34,206 bases of DNA from an uncultured Bacteroidales bacterium (GTDB lineage: Bacteria; Bacteroidota; Bacteroidia; Bacteroidales; Paludibacteraceae), in assembly GCA_902774995.1 (NCBI GenBank), contig CACYKR010000035.1, positions 1 through 34,206 on the forward strand, read 5' to 3'. Positions 22,535 to 32,261 of this stretch are shown here, in pieces. The notes beneath the pieces are model-generated. The model did not search any database and had not been told where the DNA came from. It saw only the letters and a program-made list of their open reading frames with translations. Numbering within the stretch: position 1 is the stretch's first letter; each line of letters starts with the position of its first letter. A program made the position numbers and the translations under genes.

Positions 22535-23171
22535 CGTCTTTGATTTCGATGACACGGTCGGCAATAGAAGCGAGCTCTTTGTCGTGGGTGACCAGCAGAA
22601 TGGTCTGGCCGTAGTCCTTGCGCAACTGCAAGAGCAGGGCTGCCAGCTCTTGCTTGTTCTTCTCGTCCAGACTGCCGGTAGGTTCGTCCGCCAGAATGAT
22701 GTCGGGACTCATCATCAGCGCCCGCGCTGCGGCTACACGCTGTTTCTCACCTCCGGAGAGCTCGTTGGGCTTGTGCCCCATCCGTTCGCTGAGACCTAAA
22801 TCAGTCAGCATTTTCTTGGCACGGGCCAGGTACTCAGACTCTTGCTCACGCGCAATCATCGCCGGGATGCAGACGTTCTCAAGGGCTGTGAACTCCGGCA
22901 GCAGCTGGTGGAACTGGAAGATAAATCCGATATGTTTGTTCCTAAACGCCGCTAACTGCTTGTCGTTAAGCGCGAAGACATCCGCTCCGTCAATGAGCAC
23001 CTTGCCGGACGAAGGTCTGTCCAGCGTACCGATGATCTGGAGCAGGGTGGTCTTACCTGCGCCGGACTTACCGATGATAGCTACTATCTCGCCTTTCTGA
23101 ACGCTGAGGTTCACACCCTTCAGCACTTCCAGCGTGCCGAACGATTTATGTATATCCTGTACTTCTATCAT
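22518..23171 (-). CDS. lolD: LolD-like ABC transporter ATP-binding protein
   Basis: A 217-residue ATPase of the LolD/MacB type, which powers lipoprotein extraction from the inner membrane (LolCDE) or MacB-type efflux. Motifs: Walker [10 protein letters not shown] (34-42), Q-loop [15 protein letters not shown] (85-99), ABC signature ELSGGEKQR (137-145), Walker B IILADEP (158-164) and the H-loop VTHD (194-197). The permease partner is not adjacent, so the LolD name rests on sequence type. Its ATG overlaps the tsaE stop by 4 nt (ATGA). Confidence 0.9.
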   Translation of the reverse strand: MIEVQDIHKSFGTLEVLKGVNLSVQKGEIVAIIGKSGAGKTTLLQIIGTLDRPSSGKVLIDGADVFALNDKQLAAFRNKHIGFIFQFHQLLPEFTALENVCIPAMIAREQESEYLARAKKMLTDLGLSERMGHKPNELSGGEKQRVAAARALMMSPDIILADEPTGSLDEKNKQELAALLLQLRKDYGQTILLVTHDKELASIADRVIEIKDGRMED

Positions 23172-23668
23172 AGCTCAATCGTTAGTTTGCGGTCGCCGTT
23201 CTCCATCGGCGTGATCTTCACATAGACGGTGTCTTCCGGCAGGAGAGGCTCAATCATCTCCGGCCACTCGATGAAACAGTAGTTGCCGGAATAGAGATAC
23301 TCCTCCGCTCCGAAATCCATCGCCTCGCGGATGTCCTTCAGCCGGTAACAGTCGAAATGATACACCTCACCCTTGCAGGGTTGTTCCACGTCATACACAT
23401 TGACGATGGCGAAAGTAGGACTGTTGACGATGTCGGCGGTACCCATCGCCTCGCATAGCGATTTGATGAACGTCGTCTTGCCGGCACCCATCTGTCCGTC
23501 GAAGGCAAAGACCCGGTGCGGCTCGCACTCCTTCAGAATCTCCAGCGGACTTACTTCTTCCCCCCGCTCATTCAGCAGGACAAGATGGCTTTCAGGTATT
23601 CCATTCCCCTCCCTTGAGGGGAGGTTGGGTGGGGTTATTTCCCTCTTTTTTATCGTATAAATACTCAT
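23168..23668 (-). CDS. tsaE: TsaE, tRNA threonylcarbamoyladenosine ATPase
   Basis: TsaE (YjeE) is the P-loop ATPase of the complex with TsaB and TsaD that makes the t6A modification at position 37 of ANN-decoding tRNAs. The 166-residue protein has Walker [11 protein letters not shown] (58-67), NSPTFAIVN (82-90), VYHFDCYRL (102-110) and IEWPE (133-137), all typical. It carries an unusual N-terminal extension, of which residues 12-22 ([11 protein letters not shown]) come from an inserted palindromic repeat (23602-23635); normal family members would begin near residue 25. TsaB and TsaD are not in the window. It lies 22 nt downstream of uvrC. Confidence 0.9.
   Translation of the reverse strand: MSIYTIKKREITPPNLPSREGNGIPESHLVLLNERGEEVSPLEILKECEPHRVFAFDGQMGAGKTTFIKSLCEAMGTADIVNSPTFAIVNVYDVEQPCKGEVYHFDCYRLKDIREAMDFGAEEYLYSGNYCFIEWPEMIEPLLPEDTVYVKITPMENGDRKLTIEL
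23602..23635. repeat. Palindromic CCTCCC-loop-GGGAGG element in tsaE
   Basis: CCTCCC (23608-23613) and GGGAGG (23619-23624) form a hairpin with loop TTGAG, followed by TTGGGTGGGGTT. It encodes [11 protein letters not shown] near the TsaE N-terminus. The 11-mer CTCCCTTGAGG recurs at 7861-7871 in the endonuclease gene, where it also encodes SRE in the same frame. Confidence 0.7.
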
Positions 23669-23690
23669 AGTCGTGAAAAATATTCAATTC

Positions 23691-25511
23691 TCAGAGCGTT
23701 ATTTTGGACTGAAAATGCTCGTAAAGTGCTGATCCTTTGGTCTTTCCTAGCAATTCTATCCATTCTTCCTTTTGGGCTGCTCCAGCGCGTTTCACAGAGC
23801 CGAAACGGCGCAGTATCTTCTGCTTGGTAGCGGGTCCAACTCCTTGAATATCATCGAGTTGGCTATGTATCTGCGCCTTACTCCGCTTGGATTTATGATA
23901 GGTGATGGCAAATCGGTGTACCTCGTCCTGTATGTTCGTCAGCAGGCGGAACACTTCGCTTGTAACCGGCATGCTTATCTCCGCCGGAGGGAATCCGTAG
24001 AGGAGGGTCTGCGTACGGTGTTTGTCGTTTTTCTTCAGTCCGGCGATAGGGATAGAGAGACCTAACTGGTCCTCAACAGCTTCGCGTATGGCGTGCATCT
24101 GTCCTATACCGCCATCGGCGATGATGAGGTCCGGCATCTGTCCGCCTTCGTCCAGGAGGTGCTGATATCTTCTCCTTACCACCTCGCGCATGGACGCGTA
24201 GTCGTCGGCTCCTTCGACGGTCTTGATCTCAAACCGCTTATAGTCGCTCTTGCTGGGTTTGGCCATGCGATAGACGACGCAGCCGGCCACGGCGTTGGTG
24301 CCTTGTATATTCGAGTTATCGAAACACTCTATCCATCGGGGCAGGGTAGGTAACCCCATCATCTGTTGCAGTTCCGTGAGGATACGCACTCCCCGTTGCT
24401 CGGGGTTGAGTTTGTCCTCCTGTTTGAGGCGGTCCATCTTATACTGACGGACATTTTGCATAGCCAAATCCAGGAGCTTCTTCTTGTCTCCGGAGACAGC
24501 GATATTGACATGCATCGTCTCGTCAAAAACCTCCGGTATGAACGGAACAATCACCTCTTTGGTTCGGCTCTCCAGCCGCTCTCTAAGCTCCATCATTCCC
24601 ATCGCTAACAGCTCTTCTTTCTCCTCGTCCATCTTTCTGCGGTATTCGATAGTCTGCCCCTGTACGATTGAGCCGTTATGCACATGCAGCATGGAGATAT
24701 AGACTTTGTCGTCCTGCTCGTCGTAACCGAAGACATCAATGTCGCCTGCGTGGGTGTTGGTGATGATCGTCTTGCTCTTGAACTGCTCCAGGAGTTCTAT
24801 CTTCCGTTTGATCTCGGCGGCTTCTTCATACTTCATTTCTGCCGATTTCATCGCCATTTCTTCCTCTAACTGGCGGCCTATGTCGTGTGCGTCACCTTTG
24901 ATGAGTTTGCGGGCCTGGTCTATCCATTCGGCATAATGCTCGCTGCCCGGCCGCATCTCGCATATGCCGCAGCAGTTATGGAGATGGTATTTGAGGCAAA
25001 CACGCACTTTGTTTTTCTCGATGGAATCGGGTGTAAGTGGGATATTACAGGTGCGGATAGGGTAGAGTTTGTGAATCAGTTCAAGGACGGTATCTACGGT
25101 ATAGCCGAAGGTATATGGTCCATAATACTCCCCGCTTTTCTTATTGATAGTGCGTGTTTTGAATATACGCGGGTAGGGTTCTCGCGTGATACAGATAGAG
25201 GGGTATGTCTTGCCGTCCTTGAGCAGGATGTTATAATGCGGCTGGTATTGTTTAATGAGATTGTTCTCCAGCAGAAACGCGTCCTGCTCACTATCCACTA
25301 CCACGTAGCGTATATCCGCTATATGGGCTACCAGCTGGCGGGTTTTCGAGGACTGGTGGTCTTTGTTGAAATAACTATTGACGCGCCTGTGCAGGTTCTT
25401 TGCCTTACCGACATAGATAATCTGCCCGTCCTTGTCAAAGTACTGGTAAACCCCCGGATTTTCCGGTATGCGTTTTAATAGCAGGGCAATATGTTTGTCT
25501 TTCTCACTCAT
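23691..25511 (-). CDS. uvrC: UvrC, excinuclease ABC subunit C
   Basis: UvrC makes both incisions around UvrAB-marked DNA lesions. The 606-residue protein has the N-terminal GIY-YIG endonuclease domain (ENPGVYQYF...IIYVGKAKNL, 17-40), a Cys-rich region (CLKYHLHNCCGIC), a central UvrB-binding stretch (about 200-235), the RNase H-like 5'-incision domain (WIECFDNSNIQGTNAVAG and LIIADGGIGQ) and a C-terminal helix-hairpin-helix (DDIQGVGPATKQKIL). Length and order are standard. Its ATG overlaps the apt stop by 8 nt, so the two are coupled. Confidence 0.97.
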   Translation of the reverse strand: MSEKDKHIALLLKRIPENPGVYQYFDKDGQIIYVGKAKNLHRRVNSYFNKDHQSSKTRQLVAHIADIRYVVVDSEQDAFLLENNLIKQYQPHYNILLKDGKTYPSICITREPYPRIFKTRTINKKSGEYYGPYTFGYTVDTVLELIHKLYPIRTCNIPLTPDSIEKNKVRVCLKYHLHNCCGICEMRPGSEHYAEWIDQARKLIKGDAHDIGRQLEEEMAMKSAEMKYEEAAEIKRKIELLEQFKSKTIITNTHAGDIDVFGYDEQDDKVYISMLHVHNGSIVQGQTIEYRRKMDEEKEELLAMGMMELRERLESRTKEVIVPFIPEVFDETMHVNIAVSGDKKKLLDLAMQNVRQYKMDRLKQEDKLNPEQRGVRILTELQQMMGLPTLPRWIECFDNSNIQGTNAVAGCVVYRMAKPSKSDYKRFEIKTVEGADDYASMREVVRRRYQHLLDEGGQMPDLIIADGGIGQMHAIREAVEDQLGLSIPIAGLKKNDKHRTQTLLYGFPPAEISMPVTSEVFRLLTNIQDEVHRFAITYHKSKRSKAQIHSQLDDIQGVGPATKQKILRRFGSVKRAGAAQKEEWIELLGKTKGSALYEHFQSKITL

Positions 25512-26043
25512 CTACCTCAATACCGAACAGGCAATCGATATCTACGCCTCTCTCCTTCAGATATTTTCTGCCGTTCAGACCTTCCAACTCAATAATGCAG
25601 TTGGCGTATATTTTCCTGACGCCTGCTTTCTTAACCAGTTCTACTGCCGCCATCAGAGAGCCACCAGTAGCCAGGATGTCGTCGTGGATAAGGACTACAT
25701 CGTTTTCGTTCAGTGCGCCCTTGTGCATCTCAATAGAGTCCGTACCGTACTCTTTGGTGTAACTGACCGTTATGGTTTCTGCCGGCAGTTTGCCGGGTTT
25801 GCGGATAGGTACAAATCCTGCCCCTATCTCCATAGCTACCGCCGGAGCAATGATAAATCCGCGCGACTCGATACCTACCACCTGATTGATACCAAGCCCT
25901 TTATAGCGTTTTACCATCTCATCCCTCATCCACCGCAGGCATTCCGGTTTTGAAAGCGCCGTAGTGATATCCTTGAATTGTATGCCCTTAATCGGATAGT
26001 CGGGTACATTGCGGATACTTTGTTTTACTTCGTTTGCTGTCAT
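25504..26043 (-). CDS. apt: Adenine phosphoribosyltransferase
   Basis: Apt converts adenine and PRPP to AMP in purine salvage. The 179-residue protein contains IPIKGIQFKDIT-like opening (DYPIKGIQFKDIT, 15-27), GIESRGFI (57-64), RKPGKLP (81-87) and the PRPP-binding loop VVLIHDDILATGG (116-128). All are diagnostic and length is normal. A 100-nt gap separates it from mnmG and contains the parS-like site; no promoter of the usual kind is seen, so it may be read from upstream. Confidence 0.96.
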   Translation of the reverse strand: MTANEVKQSIRNVPDYPIKGIQFKDITTALSKPECLRWMRDEMVKRYKGLGINQVVGIESRGFIIAPAVAMEIGAGFVPIRKPGKLPAETITVSYTKEYGTDSIEMHKGALNENDVVLIHDDILATGGSLMAAVELVKKAGVRKIYANCIIELEGLNGRKYLKERGVDIDCLFGIEVDE

Positions 26044-26054
26044 AAAGTTATTTT

Positions 26055-26090
26055 GTCATTTAGTCATTTACTATTTGTTTATTTATTGTT
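26055..26090. repeat. 7/8-bp-period low-complexity repeat upstream of apt
   Basis: GTCATTTA is repeated twice (26055-26070), followed by TATTTGT, TTATTTA and TTGTTTG-like 7-mers to about 26092. It lies between the apt ATG and the parS-like site. Confidence 0.6.
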
Positions 26091-26106
26091 TGTTCCACGT
26101 GAAACA
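26091..26106. promoter_or_regulatory. parS-like ParB binding site
   Basis: TGTTCCACGTGAAACA matches the bacterial parS consensus TGTTNCACGTGAAACA at every defined position. It lies in the gap between apt and mnmG. parS sites usually cluster near the chromosomal origin, and mnmG (gidA) is a common origin neighbour. ParA and ParB genes are not in the window. Confidence 0.85.
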
Positions 26107-26113
26107 CTCCAAA

Positions 26114-26133
26114 TTAGTTTGCTTGCAAACTAA
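26114..26133 (-). terminator. Hairpin after mnmG
   Basis: TTAGTTTG-cttg-CAAACTAA is a perfect 8-bp stem with 4-nt loop 10 nt past the mnmG stop and 8 nt from the parS-like site. No T run follows, so it may pause rather than end transcription. Confidence 0.45.
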
Positions 26134-26143
26134 AGCACGCGTA

Positions 26144-28009
26144 TTACCGTCCCATAAGCACCAATAGTACGCTAATGTCGTTAGGACTCACGCCCGGTAT
26201 GCGTTGTGCTTCTCCTATGGAGCGCGGACGGATGCGTGTCAGTTTCTGGCGTGCCTCGGTACTGAGACTTTGAACGTCCTCGTAGTTGAACGTCTCGGGA
26301 ATGCGGATCTGCTCCAGGCGTTGCAGTTTGGCGGCCTCCAGCTGCTCGCGCTTGATATATCCTGCGTACTTAATCTGTATCTCGCAACTCTCTGTGATTT
26401 CATCGGATATATCCGCCATCTTTTCTTTGAGGGACGGTAGTACTTCCGACAGCGCCTTGATACCGACCTGCGGGCGGAGGATAAGATCGCTGATTTTGCA
26501 GCCCTCGTGAAGCGGCGTGCTGCCGATAGATTCCAGCCAGGAATCAATCTCTCCCTTATGAACGGTGGTGGACTGCATATATCCGATGAAATCGGCACAA
26601 GTAGCTTGTTTCTGTCTCAGTAAGTTGTACCGATAGCTGTCTGCCAGCCCCATCTCGTAACTGCGGGCAGTAAGCCGTTCGTCGGCATTGTCCTGGCGCA
26701 AGAGGATACGGTACTCGGCACGGGAGGTGAACATCCGATAGGGTTCGTCCACTCCTTTGTTGACCAGGTCGTCTATCAGTACGCCTATGTAACTCTCGTC
26801 CCTGCCCATGGTGAACGGAGCACCGCCGTGGACGTTGATATGTGCGTTCACACCTGCCACCAGTCCCTGGCCGGCTGCCTCTTCATAACCCGTGGTACCG
26901 TTGATCTGTCCGGCGAAGAACAGATTTCTAATCTGTTTGGTCTCCAGCGTGTGGTGCAGTTGGGTGGGGTCGAAGAAGTCGTACTCGATGGCGTATCCGG
27001 GGCGGTACATCACTACGTCTTCCAGTCCTTTGATGGTTTTCAGTCCCGCCAGTTGTACCTGCCACGGCAGGCTGCTGGAGAACCCGTTGACGTAATACTC
27101 ATTACTATCCACCCCTTCGGGTTCGAGGAATATCTGGTGGGCTTCCTTGTCGGCAAAGGTAACAATCTTGGTCTCTATGGAAGGACAGTAACGAGGACCG
27201 ATACTCTTGATTTGTCCGTTGAAAAGGGGAGAATCTGCCAATCCGGCACGCAGTGCCTCGTGCGTAGCAGGATTGGTGTATGTAATCCAACAGGGCATCT
27301 GTTTGAGTTCCCGGTGAACGGTATCCAAGTACGAGAACCGGTGCCAGTCGTTATCGCCGTCCTGGCGGATGAGTTCGTCAAAACGGATAGAGCGTGCGTC
27401 TAAGCGTGCGGGCGTGCCTGTTTTCATCCTGTCGGCTCTGAAGCCGAGCGCTACCAACTGTTCTGTCAGTCCGTAAGAGGCGGGTTCGGAGGTGCGTCCT
27501 CCGGCTATTTGGGTCTTTCCGCAGTGCATAAGGCCGTTCAGGAACGTGCCGTTGGTGAGCACTACGGCTTGCGCCTGCATCTCTATGCCGAGAGCGGTCC
27601 TCACGCCGCAGACCTTATTATCTTTGATAATAAGCGAGACGACTGTATCCTGCCAGATAGTCAGGTTATCGGTATGGGAGAGCACTTTCACCCATTCCTC
27701 GATAAACCGCTTGCGGTCAGACTGACTGCGCGGGGACCACATAGCGGGTCCTTTGCTTTGGTTGAGGAGGCGGAACTGGATAGCACTCCGGTCGGTGACG
27801 ATACCCATCTGTCCTCCGAGAGCGTCTATCTCCCGCACGATCTGGCCTTTGGCAATACCTCCCACGGCCGGATTGCAGCTCATCTGTGCAATCTTGTTCA
27901 TATCCATGGTGATGAGCAGCGTACGGCTACCCATCCGGGCAGCTGCGGATGCTGCCTCACAGCCGGCATGTCCGGCTCCTACTACTATGACATCGTATTT
28001 GAAATTCAT
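26144..28009 (-). CDS. mnmG: MnmG (GidA), tRNA U34 modification enzyme
   Basis: MnmG, with MnmE, adds the carboxymethylaminomethyl group to the wobble uridine 34 of several tRNAs, using FAD, NADH and methylene-tetrahydrofolate. The 621-residue protein begins [19 protein letters not shown] with the FAD-binding GAGHAG (11-16), and shows [23 protein letters not shown] and the redox cysteine region [12 protein letters not shown] typical of GidA. The length is standard. The gap to yraN is 22 nt and the gene is probably part of the mre-led operon. A parS-like site follows its stop. Confidence 0.97.
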   Translation of the reverse strand: MNFKYDVIVVGAGHAGCEAASAAARMGSRTLLITMDMNKIAQMSCNPAVGGIAKGQIVREIDALGGQMGIVTDRSAIQFRLLNQSKGPAMWSPRSQSDRKRFIEEWVKVLSHTDNLTIWQDTVVSLIIKDNKVCGVRTALGIEMQAQAVVLTNGTFLNGLMHCGKTQIAGGRTSEPASYGLTEQLVALGFRADRMKTGTPARLDARSIRFDELIRQDGDNDWHRFSYLDTVHRELKQMPCWITYTNPATHEALRAGLADSPLFNGQIKSIGPRYCPSIETKIVTFADKEAHQIFLEPEGVDSNEYYVNGFSSSLPWQVQLAGLKTIKGLEDVVMYRPGYAIEYDFFDPTQLHHTLETKQIRNLFFAGQINGTTGYEEAAGQGLVAGVNAHINVHGGAPFTMGRDESYIGVLIDDLVNKGVDEPYRMFTSRAEYRILLRQDNADERLTARSYEMGLADSYRYNLLRQKQATCADFIGYMQSTTVHKGEIDSWLESIGSTPLHEGCKISDLILRPQVGIKALSEVLPSLKEKMADISDEITESCEIQIKYAGYIKREQLEAAKLQRLEQIRIPETFNYEDVQSLSTEARQKLTRIRPRSIGEAQRIPGVSPNDISVLLVLMGR

Positions 28010-28031
28010 CCGATCAAATCGACAATTATTG

Positions 28032-28481
28032 TTATTTTCTTCCTATGGTTTTATTGCGGTGCAGCCATCTCCATATGCCCGAGAAGCTGTTAGTGGTTAT
28101 TGTCCGGACATGAGGCGAGAAGGCGTTCTCTATATGGTTGCGGTACGTGATCTCGTGTGTTCCGGCATCGACTATAATACCGATGATGTCAAACCGCGGT
28201 GTTTTCTCTATCTTGCGATATTTGATATAGGCGTTAGCCGCTGCGATGATACGTTTTCTCTTGGTTTCATCGACATATTCCTCCGGCAGTATGTCGCCGT
28301 AAGTGGAGGTCCGTGCCTTCACCTCGACAAAGACTATCTCTTTCCTGTTCTCCGCAATCAGGTCCACCTCCAGATGTCCCATCCGCCAGTTGCGTTCTAT
28401 CACCCGGAGTCTTTTACGCTCCAGTATCTTCGCGGCTTCTTCCTCGCCGAGGATTCCTATGGGGTTGGTGACAAATGCCAT
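28032..28481 (-). CDS. YraN-family (UPF0102) endonuclease-like protein
   Basis: A 149-residue protein of the YraN/UPF0102 family, which has a restriction-endonuclease-like fold. Seen: [12 protein letters not shown] near the N-terminus, then the conserved core [21 protein letters not shown] followed by EVKAR, giving the catalytic-like E-VD-EVK arrangement. Biological role is not established. It starts 9 nt after the rodA stop and sits in the same run. Confidence 0.88.
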   Translation of the reverse strand: MAFVTNPIGILGEEEAAKILERKRLRVIERNWRMGHLEVDLIAENRKEIVFVEVKARTSTYGDILPEEYVDETKRKRIIAAANAYIKYRKIEKTPRFDIIGIIVDAGTHEITYRNHIENAFSPHVRTITTNSFSGIWRWLHRNKTIGRK

Positions 28482-28490
28482 CGTATCGTC

Positions 28491-29954
28491 TTAGTTCAGT
28501 TGTTCCATACGCGCTGCATCGAGCCTCAAGAGGATAAACAGCAGCAGCGTGAATCCCCATAACGAACTACCTCCATAGCTGAAGAACGGCAGCGGAATAC
28601 CGATTACCGGCAGGAGTCCCAATACCATACCTACATTGATAGTGAGGTGGAAGAGGAAGATAGCTGCCACCGCGTACGCGTATATGCGTGTGGTCATATT
28701 ACGTTGCCTCTCGGCGATGAAGATGAGTCTCAGGATGAAGACCAGATATACCAGCAGTACGGCAACGGATCCTACAAATCCCCATTCCTCGCCTACGGTA
28801 CAGAAGATAAAGTCGGTATCCTGCTCCGGGACGAACTGCAGTTTGGTCTGGGTACCGTTGAGATAACCTTTTCCGAAGAAGCGTCCCGAGCCGATGGCTA
28901 TACGTGCCTGGTTGACGTTATATCCTGCTCCGGCAGGGTCCTCTTTCATACCCAGCAGCACCTCGATACGTATCCGCTGGTGGGGTTGCAGCACTTTCTG
29001 GAAAACGAAATCGCAGGCGTGTGTGTATCCGATACAGAAGAGGGTGAAGGCTGCCACGATCAGCAGGAAATACTTGCGCCAATAGAGGCTGATGAAGGTG
29101 TTATACCCTATCAGCGCCAGCACCACTCCCATGGCCACCCAGTCGAACGGAACGGCTATCCATATATTGACAATCAAGCAGATAGCATAGACGGCTATCA
29201 TGCTGCCTGTCATGATCAGCGCCTGATAACGGATATAATGCTCCTTGCAGATGAAGTATATCTCTACGACGGTGAGCATAAGCATGCAGGTGAGGATACC
29301 GACAGAGCCTGTACCTAACGGCAGCGGCACTCCGCCGAACCGGATACTGATGATAAACAGCGCCACGGCAGCCACGCCCATCCATAGTACGTAGCCGCTC
29401 ATTCCCTGGCGGTAAAAGACGAGCAGGAAGGAGGCAAAGACGAGAGCCGTGCCGGTCTCTTTTTGCAGGACCATGATGATGAGTGCCGGTACGCCGACGA
29501 GTACAAAAGGAACGATGAGATCGTGCCAGGTACGTATCTTATAATCGTACCGTCCCATATATTTGGCGATTGTCAGCGCCACTACGCATTTGGCGAACTC
29601 GGCAGGCTGGAGACTCACCGGACCGAGCGATATCCATGACATAGAACCTTTGATATCGCGTGCCAGGAAAGGTGTTGCCAACAGCAGCAGGAGCATCGCG
29701 CCGTAGGCAATATAGGTCAGCACATCATAGGTCTTGTAGTCTATCATCAGCAGTACGGTGCCCAGCAGTAGCGAGCCCATGAGCCACGTGAACTGCTTTC
29801 CTGCACGGTTGGAGAAATCAAAGATGCTGGTCTGGTCAAAAGTATAGCTTGCGCCATAGATATTGAGCCATCCGAAGACGGCCAAGAGGAGGAACAGGCC
29901 TATCGTGAGCCAGTCCACATGCTGCCATATGTTACCATTTCTTGACGCTCTCAT
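28491..29954 (-). CDS. rodA: RodA, peptidoglycan polymerase (SEDS family)
   Basis: RodA is the SEDS-family glycosyltransferase that polymerises peptidoglycan in the elongasome with PBP2. The 487-residue protein has about ten transmembrane segments, a long extracellular loop, the motif SWISLGPVSLQPAEFAK (105-121) and the C-terminal signature VIGIPLPFFSYGGSSL. These are diagnostic for FtsW/RodA; RodA rather than FtsW is chosen by position after PBP2. It is somewhat longer than the E. coli protein. Its ATG lies 23 nt inside the PBP2 gene. Confidence 0.95.
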   Translation of the reverse strand: MRASRNGNIWQHVDWLTIGLFLLLAVFGWLNIYGASYTFDQTSIFDFSNRAGKQFTWLMGSLLLGTVLLMIDYKTYDVLTYIAYGAMLLLLLATPFLARDIKGSMSWISLGPVSLQPAEFAKCVVALTIAKYMGRYDYKIRTWHDLIVPFVLVGVPALIIMVLQKETGTALVFASFLLVFYRQGMSGYVLWMGVAAVALFIISIRFGGVPLPLGTGSVGILTCMLMLTVVEIYFICKEHYIRYQALIMTGSMIAVYAICLIVNIWIAVPFDWVAMGVVLALIGYNTFISLYWRKYFLLIVAAFTLFCIGYTHACDFVFQKVLQPHQRIRIEVLLGMKEDPAGAGYNVNQARIAIGSGRFFGKGYLNGTQTKLQFVPEQDTDFIFCTVGEEWGFVGSVAVLLVYLVFILRLIFIAERQRNMTTRIYAYAVAAIFLFHLTINVGMVLGLLPVIGIPLPFFSYGGSSLWGFTLLLFILLRLDAARMEQLN

Positions 29955-31770
29955 TGAGTACTGCTGAAGCTATACGGTTTTTCAGGTCTTTGCGTTTCAT
30001 CTCTCCTGTGAGATATTGCTCCATCATCATCGAGGCCACCGGGCACGCCCATGTAGCGCCGAATCCGGCGTTCTCCACTACGACTGCCACTGCTATCTGC
30101 GGGTTCTCCACCGGAGCAAAGCCGATAAAGATAGCGTGGTCCCGTCCGTGGGGGTTCTGCGCCGTACCGGTCTTCCCCGCCATATGGAGGGTGTCGATGG
30201 CGTAATGCCGTCCCGTACCATAGACCATCACGCGGTGCATCCCGTCTTTGACCGCCTCGAAATGCTTCTTTTGGATAGCTATCTCATGCCGGCGTGTCTG
30301 CATAGAGTCGTTCTTGTTGAGGTGGGGCGTGATATAATAGCCTTCGTTGGCAATCGCTGCTGCCTGGTTGGCTAACTGCAGCGGGGTAGCCAGTATCTCT
30401 CCCTGTCCGATACTGAGGGAGCGGATAGTGATGGCTTTCCAGCCGGTCTTGCCGTAGAACTTATCGAAGAGCCGTGTGCTTGGTATGCTGCCGGAAGACT
30501 GCTCGCTGAGGTCCGTGTCGGTGAATTTCTGTCCCAGTCCGAAGCTCATGACCGCCTCTCTCCATAGCTCATAGCGACGGCGGAAGGCTTCGTTGTCCTT
30601 GCCGTACCCGTCTTTCTCCATCAGGTCCCGGAAGGCGCACCAGAAATAGGGGTTGCAGCTCTGCTCCAGCGCTTTGTCCAGCGCCACCGGCGAGCCGTGG
30701 TGGTGGGTACATTTGATAGGTTTGCTACCGGGTCCGGAGCAGGGGTAGAGTGTATAGGGTGTGATGCCTCCCTGCTCGAGACAGACGAGCGCCTGTACGG
30801 TCTTGAAGGTTGAGCCGGGAGGGTACATCGCCTGGGTAGCGCGGTTCATGAGCGGCTTGGTAGGGTCTTTGAGGAGTGCGTTGTAGTTCTTGCTGCGGTC
30901 TTTTCCGACGAGCACTTTCGGGTTCCACGAGGGGTTGGAGACGAGTGCCAGTATCTCTCCGGTCTTGGGTTCGATAGCCACGGCGCTGCCTATCTTGCCT
31001 GCCAGCAGTTCCTCCGCCAGGAGTTGGAGCTTGATATCCAGCGTGGTATGGAGGTCTGTACCGGCTTTGGCGGTGATGTCCAGTTCTCCGTCCTGATAAC
31101 TGCCTTTTATCCTTCCTCGTACATCGCGCATGAGCACTTCCACACCTTTCTCTCCTCGCAGCTCTTTCTCGTATGTCCGCTCCAGTCCGTCCCGTCCGGA
31201 GTAGTCTCCGCGGGCGTAATAAGAGTCCCGGTCTATATCGTTCTGGTTCACCTCCCCTACCGAGCCTAACACATGTGCTGCGGCTTTGTAGGTGTAGTCA
31301 CGCAGCGTCCGTTTCCGAATCTGGATGCCGGGGAAGAGGAAGAGCGATTCCTGCAAGGTAGCTATATCTTCTTTCTTGAGCTGGCTCATGAACACCTGAG
31401 GTGTCCACCGTGAGTAGCCGCGGTTCTTACGCCGGTCTTTGATTTCCGCGATGCGTTCGTCAAACTCGGCACGCGTGATAGAGAGCGTAGCGCAGAAGGC
31501 GGTGGTGTCCCAATCCTTGCCCATCTCCCTCATGGTCATCGTAATCTCATAGATAGGCTGGTTGAAGACGAGCAGTTCGCCGTTGCGGTCGTATATCAGT
31601 CCGCGGGAAGGGTAGATGGTCTGTCTGACCAAGGCGTTGTTATCCGCCTGGTCTTTGGTCGATTGGTCAATGATTTGCAGATAGAAAAGACGTATTATAT
31701 ACACCAATACTATCACAACGGCAATGCCGCTGATGACATATCGGCGATTATAATACTTATCGTTAATCAT
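29932..31770 (-). CDS. mrdA: Penicillin-binding protein 2
   Basis: PBP2 is the class B transpeptidase that cross-links peptidoglycan synthesised by RodA during elongation. The 612-residue protein has an N-terminal membrane anchor (about 11-33), the PBP dimerisation domain (YPSRGLIYDRNGELL, 53-67) and the transpeptidase domain with the nucleophile motif STFK (320-323), SCN (371-373) and KTGTAQ (533-538). It overlaps mreD by 4 nt and rodA by 23 nt, so these three genes are tightly coupled. Confidence 0.96.
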   Translation of the reverse strand: MINDKYYNRRYVISGIAVVIVLVYIIRLFYLQIIDQSTKDQADNNALVRQTIYPSRGLIYDRNGELLVFNQPIYEITMTMREMGKDWDTTAFCATLSITRAEFDERIAEIKDRRKNRGYSRWTPQVFMSQLKKEDIATLQESLFLFPGIQIRKRTLRDYTYKAAAHVLGSVGEVNQNDIDRDSYYARGDYSGRDGLERTYEKELRGEKGVEVLMRDVRGRIKGSYQDGELDITAKAGTDLHTTLDIKLQLLAEELLAGKIGSAVAIEPKTGEILALVSNPSWNPKVLVGKDRSKNYNALLKDPTKPLMNRATQAMYPPGSTFKTVQALVCLEQGGITPYTLYPCSGPGSKPIKCTHHHGSPVALDKALEQSCNPYFWCAFRDLMEKDGYGKDNEAFRRRYELWREAVMSFGLGQKFTDTDLSEQSSGSIPSTRLFDKFYGKTGWKAITIRSLSIGQGEILATPLQLANQAAAIANEGYYITPHLNKNDSMQTRRHEIAIQKKHFEAVKDGMHRVMVYGTGRHYAIDTLHMAGKTGTAQNPHGRDHAIFIGFAPVENPQIAVAVVVENAGFGATWACPVASMMMEQYLTGEMKRKDLKNRIASAVLNESVKKW

Positions 31771-32261
31771 CTGTATGTAAGCGCGTTATATCCGATAATA
31801 CAAAGAATACTGATCAGACTGCTGACGGCTGTCTCTACGAGCACAAAGCCGAAATGCGACCAGCTCCATGCAGCGATTGTGAAGACCGTCAGATGGTGGA
31901 GAATCACCAGAATCACGACATATTTGACGAACGCCTCCATGCCGAGGGTGTGCAGGCTGATCTGCTCGTTGAGCCTGTCTTTGTCATTCACCACGGCACT
32001 CAGCAGATACGGCCGGATGAACATAATGAGGATGCAGGCGGCGGTATGGATGCCGAGGGAGTTGCAGAAGGTATCCATGACTATTCCCGCAGCGGCTCCG
32101 AGGAGCATGTCCACGCTGCGTGGCAGGGTGATGGGCATCATGAGGAGGCACAGCACGTATATATAGGGATGGCAGACGCCGAAGAGCTGCAAATGGTTGA
32201 AAAGCAGCACTTGCAACAGCATCACAATGACATATCGTCCTATTTGTTTAGTCCAGTCCAT
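31767..32261 (-). CDS. mreD: Rod-shape-determining protein MreD
   Basis: A 164-residue inner-membrane protein with about five transmembrane segments, weakly conserved as usual for MreD but placed between mreC and PBP2 in the standard order. It links MreB and MreC to the peptidoglycan synthases. Its start overlaps mreC by 14 nt and its end overlaps PBP2 by 4 nt. Confidence 0.88.
   Translation of the reverse strand: MDWTKQIGRYVIVMLLQVLLFNHLQLFGVCHPYIYVLCLLMMPITLPRSVDMLLGAAAGIVMDTFCNSLGIHTAACILIMFIRPYLLSAVVNDKDRLNEQISLHTLGMEAFVKYVVILVILHHLTVFTIAAWSWSHFGFVLVETAVSSLISILCIIGYNALTYR

Noticed and set aside
23382-23397. A second parS-like sequence (TGTTCCACGTCATACA)
   Set aside because: Two mismatches, one of which breaks the central CACGTG palindrome, and it lies inside the tsaE coding region.
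28647-29318. A 223-codon plus-strand frame inside rodA
   Set aside because: It lies antisense to a diagnostic RodA protein and has no start context or family features.
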